DNA of 64,000 bases, from contig JAFIFG010000045.1 of the NCBI GenBank assembly GCA_020832135.1, positions 62,001-126,000 of the forward strand. Reading direction: 5' to 3'. The stretch comes from Clostridiaceae bacterium (lineage in GTDB: Bacteria; Bacillota; Clostridia; Peptostreptococcales; Natronincolaceae). The notes beneath the pieces were generated by a model, which did no database searches, had not been told where the DNA came from, and worked only from the letters and a program-made list of their open reading frames with translations. The position numbers and the translations under genes are program-made. Positions 17,628 through 25,322 of the stretch are shown here, in pieces (the first letter of the stretch is position 1; the number at the start of each line of letters is the position of its first letter).

Positions 17628-18680
17628 ATGAAAATAAAAGATATAACAAAAGTACTTTCCGAAGCATCGGGGGTTTCAGGTAATGAGAGTGATGTTGCTG
17701 AGTTAATTAAAAAATACTTTCAAGAATATGTTGATAATATAGAAATAGATAAACTAGGGAATTTAATATGTTTTAAAAAAAGTTCAAAAGAAAATGCTAA
17801 TAAGATTATGTTGGCTGCCCATATGGATGAGATAGGCTTGATGGTAAAAGATGTAGATGATAAAGGATATATAAAGTTTACAAATATTGGTGGAATTGAT
17901 CAAAGAACCTTACTATGTCAAGAAGTTATAATTCATGGAAGTGAAAAAATATACGGTGTTATAGGAGTGACACCTCCACACCTAACAACAAATGAAGAAA
18001 GAAATAAGGCACTAACCATAGAAGACTTAACTATAGACGTAGGATTGGATAAAGATGAAGTAGATAAAGTAATAAAAATAGGGGATATAATCACATTTAA
18101 ACGGAGTATTACTTTTCTTTTAAATGACTGGGTAGCTGGAAAAGCACTTGATGATCGTGCAGGTATAGTGGCACTTTTGGTCTGCTTAAAGGAATTGAAA
18201 AATCTAAAGCATGATGTAGATGTTTATTGTGTAGCTACTTCTCAAGAAGAAGTTGGTACAAGAGGTGCTATAACCTCGACTTATGGAGTTAATCCTGATA
18301 TAGGTATAGCCATAGATGTAGGATTTGGGAAAACTCCGGAATTAAATAAGTTTGACACTATTGAAATGGACAAAGGGCCTGCTATTACAATGGGACCTAA
18401 TATACATCCTAAGTTATTTAAGAAACTAAAAGAGGTGGCGAAGGAGAATTTCATAGAATATCAAATAGATGTAGAGCCTGGAAAAACTGGTACTGATGCC
18501 GCTGCAATACAAGTTAGTCAAGAAGGTGTGGCTACTGGACTTCTATCCATGCCTTTAAGGTACATGCATACTTCTGTCGAAACTATTAGTTTAAAAGATA
18601 TTGAAAAAACTGGCAAGTTACTAGCAAGATTTATTATATCTCTAAATGAAGTAGATATGGAGGAGTTATTATGTTATTAA
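17628..18680 (+). CDS. M42-family zinc aminopeptidase, copy 1 of 3
   Basis: Tetrahedral-aminopeptidase/glutamyl-aminopeptidase family, about 350 residues, cytoplasmic. Metal ligands are visible as AAHMDEIGLMV (His65, Asp67), ALDDRAG (bridging Asp), SQEEVGTRGA (catalytic and ligand Glu), AIDVG (Asp) and a C-terminal HTSVE (His). ATG 17628 is preferred to ATG 17619 because it sits 8 nt after AAAGGAT. Its 3' end overlaps the next copy by 10 nt. M42 enzymes form 12-subunit particles that trim short peptides. Confidence 0.9.
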   Translation: MKIKDITKVLSEASGVSGNESDVAELIKKYFQEYVDNIEIDKLGNLICFKKSSKENANKIMLAAHMDEIGLMVKDVDDKGYIKFTNIGGIDQRTLLCQEVIIHGSEKIYGVIGVTPPHLTTNEERNKALTIEDLTIDVGLDKDEVDKVIKIGDIITFKRSITFLLNDWVAGKALDDRAGIVALLVCLKELKNLKHDVDVYCVATSQEEVGTRGAITSTYGVNPDIGIAIDVGFGKTPELNKFDTIEMDKGPAITMGPNIHPKLFKKLKEVAKENFIEYQIDVEPGKTGTDAAAIQVSQEGVATGLLSMPLRYMHTSVETISLKDIEKTGKLLARFIISLNEVDMEELLCY

Positions 18681-19693
18681 AAAAATTAACTAGTGCCTTC
18701 GGCTTATCAGGAAATGAAGAAGAAGTACGCAATATTATTTTAGATGAAATCAAAGAAAGTGTTGATAAGGTTAAAGTTGATAGAATGGGGAATATTATTG
18801 CCGAAAAAAAATCATCTAATTCCAAATACAATATTGCTATAACAGCCCATATGGATGAAGTGGGTTTTATGGTAAAAGGAATAGATGATAGTGGACTTAT
18901 TAAATTTACACCTGTTGGGGGGATAGATGCACGAATATTAGTTTCAAAGATTGTTTTGGTAGGCGAGAAAAGAATTCCGGGAGTTATTGGAGTAAAAGCT
19001 ATCCATATGCAAAACCCTGAGGAAAGAAAAAAAGCATTGACAATCGATCAACTCTACATAGATATAGGTTCTAAAAGCAAGGAAGAAACTGAGAAAATTA
19101 TTTCTATAGGTGACTACATCGCTTTTCATAGTGAATACATAGAATTTGGTAAAAATAGAATAAAAGCAAAGGCATTAGATAATAGAGTAGGATGCAACCT
19201 TATTATTGACATTCTCAAGACTGAACTACCTGTTAATATCACCGGTGTTTTCACGGTTCAAGAAGAAATAGGATTAAGAGGAGCAGAAGTTGCTGCTAAT
19301 CAAGTTAATGCTGACTTAGTTATAGTTTTAGAAGGGACGACATGTTCAGATGTTTCAGGTGTAGAACCTCATTTTCAGGTTACTGAATTAGATAAAGGCC
19401 CAGCTATTTCAATAATGGATATGACTTCTGTTTATAGTAAGAAGTATGTTGATACTTTGATTCAAACCGCCAAAAAACATAATATCTTATGGCAATACCG
19501 AAAAACAACCTTCGGTGGAAATGATGCAGGAAAGTTTCACACGGCTAAGACGGGAACACCCTGTGTGTCTGTAGCCGTTCCATGTAGATACATACATTCA
19601 CCTGTTTCTGTATTAAGTAAAGATGATTTAAATCATACAAAACAATTAATTGTGAAATATTTGGAAGAGATTAGTAGAGGAGGTATTATTTAA
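18671..19693 (+). CDS. M42-family zinc aminopeptidase, copy 2 of 3
   Basis: 340 residues, clearly paralogous to its neighbours. Metal-site motifs are TAHMDEVGFMV, ALDNRVGC, VQEEIGLRGAE and a C-terminal RYIHSPVS. The late metal ligand, Asp in copies 1 and 3, is Glu here (VLEGTTCSD, Glu221), a substitution also known in the family. ATG 18671 has GGAGGAG... ahead, inside the end of copy 1. Copy 3 overlaps its stop by 1 nt. The motif differences suggest a different substrate or metal preference. Confidence 0.9.
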   Translation: MLLKKLTSAFGLSGNEEEVRNIILDEIKESVDKVKVDRMGNIIAEKKSSNSKYNIAITAHMDEVGFMVKGIDDSGLIKFTPVGGIDARILVSKIVLVGEKRIPGVIGVKAIHMQNPEERKKALTIDQLYIDIGSKSKEETEKIISIGDYIAFHSEYIEFGKNRIKAKALDNRVGCNLIIDILKTELPVNITGVFTVQEEIGLRGAEVAANQVNADLVIVLEGTTCSDVSGVEPHFQVTELDKGPAISIMDMTSVYSKKYVDTLIQTAKKHNILWQYRKTTFGGNDAGKFHTAKTGTPCVSVAVPCRYIHSPVSVLSKDDLNHTKQLIVKYLEEISRGGII

Positions 19694-20697
19694 TGAATGG
19701 CATAAATATAGATTTATTAAAGAACATGTTATCTACTTATTCACCATCAGGGAATGAACTTAAGATAAGCGAAGTAATAAAAAGTGAGATAAAAGACTTT
19801 GTTGATGAGATTAAAACAGATGCATTAGGCAATTTAATTGCTAGAAAAAAAGGTTCAGGTAAAAAAATTATGTTGGCTGGACATATGGATCAAATAGCTT
19901 TAATGGTGACATATATTGATGATAAGGGATTTTTAAGATTTTCAAATATAGGAGGATTTTCTCCTGCCATTACTTTATCTCAAAGAGTAATTTTTGAGAA
20001 TGGTACCATAGGTGTAATAGGAAGTGAGAAACTAGAAAGCTTAAAAGACCTAAAATTAGATAAGTTATATATTGATATAGGAGCTTCCAGTAAAGAAGAG
20101 GCAGAGCTAAAAGTGTCTATAGGAGACTCTTGTGTTTATTTTAGTACACCTCTCATTGATGATAAAAAAGTCATTTCTCAAGCTCTTGATGATCGTATAG
20201 GGTGTTTTGTTATGATAGAGGCTTTAAAAAAATTAACAGATACTAACAATGATATTTACTTTGTATTTACAGTACAGGAAGAAGTAGGGCTTAGAGGAGC
20301 TAAAACAGCTGCCTATAGTATAGATCCAGACTTAGCTATAGCTTTTGATGTTACCGCTACTGGAGACACTCCTAAGGCAAAATCTATGGCTGTGAAGTTA
20401 GGTGATGGACCAGCTATAAAGATAAAGGACAATTCTATTTTATGCCATCCAAAAGTGAAAAACTATATGATACAACAAGCAAAAGAGAATAATATACCTT
20501 ATCAATTAGAAGTATTAGAGCTTGGCGGGACTGATTCTGGAGCAATTCACCTAACAAGAAGTGGTGTGCCTTCAGGTGTATTGTCCATTCCTTGTAGGTA
20601 TTTGCATAGTGATTGCGAAATGGTATTTCTTTCTGATGTGAAAAACTCAATTGAACTAACTAAAAATATTTTAGAGAATGATTTAATACTAAATTAA
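19693..20697 (+). CDS. M42-family zinc aminopeptidase, copy 3 of 3
   Basis: 334 residues. Motifs are AGHMDQIALMV (His64, Asp66; the next residue is Gln where copies 1 and 2 have Glu), ALDDRIGC, VQEEVGLRGAK, AFDVTATGD and RYLHSDCE. TAATG overlap with copy 2 shows translational coupling; AGAGGAGG lies just upstream. It ends the operon before a terminator. All catalytic ligands appear present, so this is probably an active enzyme rather than a decayed copy. Confidence 0.9.
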   Translation: MNGINIDLLKNMLSTYSPSGNELKISEVIKSEIKDFVDEIKTDALGNLIARKKGSGKKIMLAGHMDQIALMVTYIDDKGFLRFSNIGGFSPAITLSQRVIFENGTIGVIGSEKLESLKDLKLDKLYIDIGASSKEEAELKVSIGDSCVYFSTPLIDDKKVISQALDDRIGCFVMIEALKKLTDTNNDIYFVFTVQEEVGLRGAKTAAYSIDPDLAIAFDVTATGDTPKAKSMAVKLGDGPAIKIKDNSILCHPKVKNYMIQQAKENNIPYQLEVLELGGTDSGAIHLTRSGVPSGVLSIPCRYLHSDCEMVFLSDVKNSIELTKNILENDLILN

Positions 20698-20724
20698 ATT
20701 CATTAACATAATATGTATCAATTC

Positions 20725-20750
20725 AAAAAGACATGGTTTCATGTCTTTTT
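20725..20750 (+). terminator. Intrinsic terminator of the M42 operon
   Basis: Perfect 11-bp stem (20725-20735 with 20740-20750), 4-nt loop, 3' arm ending in T5. Confidence 0.85.
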
Positions 20751-20865
20751 CTGTCTATTATTATATTGTTTTACAATAGATTGGCTGAATTTGTATTACG
20801 AAAAAATAAACATTAAAAAGGAGTTTACCCCATGGATATTGAAAAAGTCTATAGGAGGTGGAAGT

Positions 20866-21474
20866 ATGGAAACAGTAGCAGTATACTCTATTAAAGAAAT
20901 TTCAAATACAACTGGATATAAACCTCATGTGATTAGGTTTTATGAAAAGGAATTCGACCTAACTATTCCTAGAGATGAAAATAACAGGAGGTATTTTACT
21001 CCTAAAGAAGTAGAGCAATTTAAGTATATTAAAAATTTACAACAAAAGGGCTTAAGTAACAAGCAGATAAAGCAAGTATTAAATTCTCCACAACAAGAAA
21101 ATATGCTTATACAGGATACCGCGAAAGAAGAAATAGCAGCAGTTAGTAATCAGATTGAAGTGAAAAATATTGAGGATTATAGAGAGCAAAGAGATTCACC
21201 AAAGAAAGAAGAATTACAATATTTAATGGAGGAGATATTTAGTTTACTTAGTCAATTTGATCATAAAAAAGAAATTTATGAACTATCTTTAAAAATTGAT
21301 GAATTAAAGGCTCAGCTTCAAAGTCAAGAAAAAGATGTGTTGCTATGTGAAAATGCAAAGTTGAAAATGAAAATGAAAGAAAAATCATATGAGATAGCAG
21401 AATTAAAGGACAAGCTTAAAAGAGAACAGAACAAAAAAATATCTATTTTCAATAAAATATTTGGTACAAAATAA
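20866..21474 (+). CDS. MerR-type HTH protein with C-terminal coiled coil
   Basis: 202 residues. A MerR-type winged helix (about residues 6-75: VYSIKEISNTTGYKPHVIRFYEKEF, then YFTPKEVEQFKYIKNLQ) is followed by a linker and a long Lys/Glu-rich coiled coil (about 105-195). No effector-binding domain is seen. This layout resembles B. subtilis RacA, a chromosome-anchoring sporulation protein, as well as small MerR regulators; sequence alone does not decide. Start at ATG 20866 after AGGAGGTGG; the open frame extends to 20713 but that part runs through the preceding terminator. Confidence 0.8.
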   Translation: METVAVYSIKEISNTTGYKPHVIRFYEKEFDLTIPRDENNRRYFTPKEVEQFKYIKNLQQKGLSNKQIKQVLNSPQQENMLIQDTAKEEIAAVSNQIEVKNIEDYREQRDSPKKEELQYLMEEIFSLLSQFDHKKEIYELSLKIDELKAQLQSQEKDVLLCENAKLKMKMKEKSYEIAELKDKLKREQNKKISIFNKIFGTK

Positions 21475-21508
21475 AACAAGCTGAAAAATTTCTTTAACTT
21501 GTTTTATT
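21470..21508. terminator. Bidirectional terminator between the MerR gene and the aminotransferase
   Basis: Perfect 11-bp stem (21470-21480 with 21498-21508) with a 17-nt AT-rich loop, T-rich on the plus side and A-rich at its 5' side, between two convergent genes. Confidence 0.65.
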
Positions 21509-21517
21509 AATAGATTT

Positions 21518-22714
21518 TTATAAAGTTTTATTAGGATAATTTTCTAATGCAATTTTTAATGTATACATAGCTTTTTTAAGATCGTCTTCATTTAGTATGT
21601 ATGCGATTCTGGCTTCATCTTTACCTAGACCAGGTGTTGCATAGAAACCTTCTGCAGGAGCTAACATAACAGTAGCACCATCTACGTCAAAATCTTTTAG
21701 CATCCAAGTAACAAATTTTTCTGCATTATCTACAGGTAATTTAGCAACTACATAAAAAGCACCTGTAGGTTTTTTACATAATACTCCAGGGATTTCATTT
21801 AAAGCAGTGTATACGATATCTCTACGTTTTTGATACTCTGCATTAACTTCCTTAAAGTAACTATCAGGTGTTTTATACAACTCTACAGAACCTACTTGTT
21901 CTAAAGTAGGTACACATAAACGTCCTTGACATAACTTTAAGATTTGCTTTATAAGTTCCTTGTTTTTACTGGCAATAGAACCAATTCTAGCGCCACATGC
22001 ACTGTATCTCTTAGAAACACTATCTACGATGATTACTCTGTCTTCAATCTCTTTAATATTTCCGAAGCTAGTATAATCAAGCCCATCATATACAAACTCT
22101 CTATATACTTCATCAGCTATAATATATAAATTATACTCTTTAGCAAGATCAGCTAATATTTGAATTTCTTCTTTTGTATAAACAACTCCTGTAGGATTCC
22201 CAGGATTAGATAGTATAATAGCTTTAGTCTTAGGATTAATTGATTCTTCAATAAACGCTTTACTAGGTAAGTGGAAGCCTTCTTCTGCTTTACAAGTAAT
22301 AGGAGCAACATTAACATCTACAGCTGAACTAAATCCATTATAGTTAGTATAAAAAGGTTCAGGCACTAATACTTCATCTCCAGCATCTGCTACAGCTATT
22401 ATGGAAAATAAAAGTGCCTCTGAACCTCCATTTGTGATTAAAATTTCATCCTGTTCATAATGCATATCATACTTTTTATAATATTGAATTATGGAATCGA
22501 TTAATTCAGGCATACCTTGAGATAAAGAATAAGCTAATACTTTTTCATCAAAGTTACGTATAGAATCCATAAACGATGTAGGAGTTTCAATGTCAGGTTG
22601 ACCAATGTTTAAATGATAAACATGCTTACCATTTGCTTTAGCAGCTTGAGCAAATGGAACTAACTTTCTGATTGGTGACTCTTGCATTTCTGTAACACGT
22701 CTTGAAAAATTCAT
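21518..22714 (-). CDS. Pyridoxal phosphate-dependent class I aminotransferase
   Basis: 398 residues, aspartate-aminotransferase fold. Motifs are LNIGQPDIETP near the N-terminus, ITNGGSEALLF, ILSNPGNPTGVVYTKEE, IADEVYREFVYDG and the PLP-lysine segment VDSVSKRYSACGARIG. It differs from the aminotransferase at the left window edge, whose lysine segment is SKGYAMTGWRIG, so substrates probably differ. Start at ATG 22714, 8 nt after AGGAGGT; the frame is open to 22765 but without a ribosome site. The substrate amino acid is unknown. Confidence 0.87.
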   Translation of the reverse strand: MNFSRRVTEMQESPIRKLVPFAQAAKANGKHVYHLNIGQPDIETPTSFMDSIRNFDEKVLAYSLSQGMPELIDSIIQYYKKYDMHYEQDEILITNGGSEALLFSIIAVADAGDEVLVPEPFYTNYNGFSSAVDVNVAPITCKAEEGFHLPSKAFIEESINPKTKAIILSNPGNPTGVVYTKEEIQILADLAKEYNLYIIADEVYREFVYDGLDYTSFGNIKEIEDRVIIVDSVSKRYSACGARIGSIASKNKELIKQILKLCQGRLCVPTLEQVGSVELYKTPDSYFKEVNAEYQKRRDIVYTALNEIPGVLCKKPTGAFYVVAKLPVDNAEKFVTWMLKDFDVDGATVMLAPAEGFYATPGLGKDEARIAYILNEDDLKKAMYTLKIALENYPNKTL

Positions 22715-22753
22715 AAACACATACCTCCTATAGTTAATTATATGCACAATTAT

Positions 22754-22783
22754 ATGATAACACAAATTGTAAAATTAAGACAA
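22754..22783 (-). promoter_or_regulatory. Probable promoter of the minus-strand aminotransferase
   Basis: On the minus strand TTGTCT (22778-22783), 18-nt spacer, TATCAT (22754-22759), about 40 nt upstream of the chosen start. Confidence 0.45.
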
Positions 22784-22965
22784 GGGTAACATTTTCAGTA
22801 AATTCAAGTAATAACATTTTAAAAATATCGTTTGGTTTTTAAAAAGTAGTTTATTTATTATTAAGTGTTAACTAATCTTATAGTAAAAATGTAATTATAA
22901 TAGAATTCTTTTATTAATTTATGTCAATAATTCACTTAAGAGAACGTTATATAGGAGGTTTTAAC

Positions 22966-23610
22966 ATGAGAATTCCAACACATATAGGAATAATACCTGA
23001 TGGAAATAGAAGGTGGGCTGAAGGCAAGGGGTTAGCTAAGGATAGAGGATATAATGAAGGACTTGGACCAGGACTAGAGTTATTTAAACTATGCAAAGAG
23101 ATAGGAATCAAGGAAATAACTTATTATGGGTTTACAACAGATAATACAAAGAGACCTAATAATCAAAAACTAGCCTTCACTAAAGCATGTATTGATGCTG
23201 TAAAAATGCTTTCCAAAGAAGATGCATCACTTTTAGTATTGGGAAACTCTAATTCTAAAATGTTTCCAAATGAACTCAAACCCTTTACTAATCGAAAAAA
23301 ATTTGGTAAAGGTAGTATAAAGGTAAATTTTTTAGTAAATTATGGTTGGCACTGGGATTTAAACAACTTAGGTATTAATAGAGTGAATAATAAGTCAGAT
23401 CTGATGAAAGGCCTGTTTTCATCAGATGTATCAAGAATAGATTTAATTATCAGGTGGGGAGGGAGAAGGAGACTCAGCGGCTTTTTACCAGTACAGACAG
23501 TTTATTCAGACTTCTATGTGGTGGATGATTATTGGCCAGATTTCAAACCAAAGCATGTATATGATGCTCTTGAATGGTATGCTAAGCAAGACATAACATT
23601 AGGTGGATGA
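22966..23610 (+). CDS. Divergent cis-prenyltransferase (undecaprenyl diphosphate synthase family)
   Basis: 214 residues. Opens with HIGIIPDGNRRWAEGKGL, the IPP/allylic-diphosphate binding signature of UppS with its catalytic Asp. The equivalent of the usual FSTENW segment is YGFTTDNTKRPNNQ, and the C-terminal conserved block reads RWGGRRRLSGFLPVQTVYSDFYVVDDYWPDF in place of the canonical R-x-x-G-E-x-R-x-S-N-F. It is also shorter than typical UppS. It therefore looks like a paralogue, not the cell-wall enzyme. Start at ATG 22966 after ATAGGAGGTTT. It stands alone, divergent from the aminotransferase. Confidence 0.78.
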   Translation: MRIPTHIGIIPDGNRRWAEGKGLAKDRGYNEGLGPGLELFKLCKEIGIKEITYYGFTTDNTKRPNNQKLAFTKACIDAVKMLSKEDASLLVLGNSNSKMFPNELKPFTNRKKFGKGSIKVNFLVNYGWHWDLNNLGINRVNNKSDLMKGLFSSDVSRIDLIIRWGGRRRLSGFLPVQTVYSDFYVVDDYWPDFKPKHVYDALEWYAKQDITLGG

Positions 23611-23630
23611 TTTGCATGTTTTACAGGTGT

Positions 23631-23657
23631 AGGGTAATTTGAACCTACCCTTTTTTT
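23631..23657 (+). terminator. Intrinsic terminator after the cis-prenyltransferase
   Basis: AGGGTA (23631-23636) pairs with TACCCT (23646-23651), 9-nt loop, T7 tail. Confidence 0.75.
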
Positions 23658-23731
23658 ATGATTAGTTTTAGGTTATAATATAATCATAAATTGAATCTAA
23701 TGGTTGAATTGAATAGAAGGAGGAAGTAATC

Positions 23732-25162
23732 TTGAAAAGACAGAATAACCATGACATCAACTCTTTAGACCTGCAAAGACAACAGGAGATAATAGAAGAG
23801 ATTTCTCATAAAAATAGAGCACTTTATGAAAGAAGTGGCAAGGAAATGAAGGTATTGATTGTTACTTATGGTTGTCAAATGAATGAGCATGACTCTGAAA
23901 AACTACTAGGCATGCTACAAGACATGGGATATAGTGAAACATCTAAAAAGGAAGAAGCAGACCTAATTATCTATAATACTTGTTGTGTAAGAGAAAATGC
24001 AGAATTAAAGGTATATGGTAATCTAGGCTCTTTAAAACCTTTAAAACAAAAGAATAATGATTTAGTAATTGCTGTATGTGGTTGCATGATGCAACAACCT
24101 AAGGTAGTAGAAGAAATAAAAAAGAAATATAAGCATGTAGATTTAGTTTTTGGTACTCATAATTTACACAAGTTTCCTGAACTATTAGGGAATTGTAAAC
24201 AAGCTAATAATATGCTAGTAGAAGTATGGGAAAAAGAAGGAGAGATAATTGAAGGTATTCCTGCCATTAGAAAATATGAGCTAAAAGCTTTTGTTAATAC
24301 TATGTTTGGTTGTAATAATTTTTGTACCTATTGTATCGTACCCTATACTCGAGGTAGAGAACGTAGTAGAGAAGTCAAGGATATCGTGGAAGAAATAACT
24401 CACCTTGCAGCAAATGGAACGAAAGAAGTTACATTATTAGGACAAAATGTAAACTCCTATGGAAAAACACTACATAATAGAGTAGATTTTGCTTATTTGT
24501 TAACAGAAGTAAATAAAATAGATGGTATTGAAAGAATAAGATTTATGACTTCACATCCTAAGGATATATCTGACTCATTGATAGATGCTGTTGCCGAATG
24601 TGAAAAAGTTTGTGAACATATACATCTTCCATTTCAAGCAGGAAGTAATAAAATTCTTGAAAAAATGAATAGAAAATACTCTAAAGAAAGCTATTTGGAA
24701 TTAGTTGATAGAGTAAAGAAAAAAATACCAAACGTTTCTTTAACCACTGATATAATTGTAGGCTTTCCTGAAGAAACAGAAGAAGACTTTCTTGATACAG
24801 TAGACATTGTTAAAAAAGTTAGATTTGACTCTGCTTTTACTTTTTTATATTCTATTAGAGAAGGTACACCAGCGGCAAAACTAGAAGATCAGATAGATGA
24901 TAAAGTAAAACACAACAGGTTCAATAGATTAGTTAATGAAATAAATAATATAAGTGGTGAGATTAACAGTAGTTATTTAAATAAAGAAGTAGAAGTTCTA
25001 GTAGAGGGTTTAAGTAAAACCGATGAAACTAGATTAATGGGAAGGACAAGACAAAGTAAATTAGTAAACTTTCCAGGTGATCAATCTTTAATTGGAAAAT
25101 TAGTAAAGGTTAAAATAACAGAACCCAAAACTTTTTCTCTTAATGGTGAAATTATTAAATAG
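23732..25162 (+). CDS. miaB: tRNA-2-methylthio-N6-dimethylallyladenosine synthase
   Basis: Radical-SAM methylthiotransferase that adds the ms2 group to i6A37 of tRNAs. 476 residues. N-terminal MTTase domain with the three cluster cysteines in [20 protein letters not shown] and VCGCMMQQ; radical-SAM CxxxCxxC in [14 protein letters not shown]-terminal TRAM domain (about 415-476). Start TTG 23732 after AAGGAGGAAG. It acts on the product of MiaA, encoded 6 kb downstream. The gene order miaB-mutS-mutL-miaA-hfq is widely shared in Firmicutes. Confidence 0.96.
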   Translation: MKRQNNHDINSLDLQRQQEIIEEISHKNRALYERSGKEMKVLIVTYGCQMNEHDSEKLLGMLQDMGYSETSKKEEADLIIYNTCCVRENAELKVYGNLGSLKPLKQKNNDLVIAVCGCMMQQPKVVEEIKKKYKHVDLVFGTHNLHKFPELLGNCKQANNMLVEVWEKEGEIIEGIPAIRKYELKAFVNTMFGCNNFCTYCIVPYTRGRERSREVKDIVEEITHLAANGTKEVTLLGQNVNSYGKTLHNRVDFAYLLTEVNKIDGIERIRFMTSHPKDISDSLIDAVAECEKVCEHIHLPFQAGSNKILEKMNRKYSKESYLELVDRVKKKIPNVSLTTDIIVGFPEETEEDFLDTVDIVKKVRFDSAFTFLYSIREGTPAAKLEDQIDDKVKHNRFNRLVNEINNISGEINSSYLNKEVEVLVEGLSKTDETRLMGRTRQSKLVNFPGDQSLIGKLVKVKITEPKTFSLNGEIIK

Positions 25163-25171
25163 ATTAAATTT

Positions 25172-25196
25172 AAAACTGGCTATATAGCCAGTTTTT
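25172..25196 (+). terminator. Intrinsic terminator after miaB
   Basis: 9-bp stem (25172-25180 with 25187-25195), 6-nt loop that is itself self-complementary, T5 tail. Confidence 0.85.
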
Positions 25197-25322
25197 CTTT
25201 GAAAATTATATACATCATAAAAAATATCATCATAAATGATAGTTCTTATGATAAAAATATGGTTTTGTTGTTTATAATTTTGCTATAATTAAAATATATA
25301 TTCTATACTAAGGAGGATTTAA

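Noticed and set aside
20713-20865. N-terminal extension of the MerR-like ORF
   Set aside because: It reads through the M42 operon terminator and lacks a ribosome site; AGGAGGTGG directly before ATG 20866 fixes the start.
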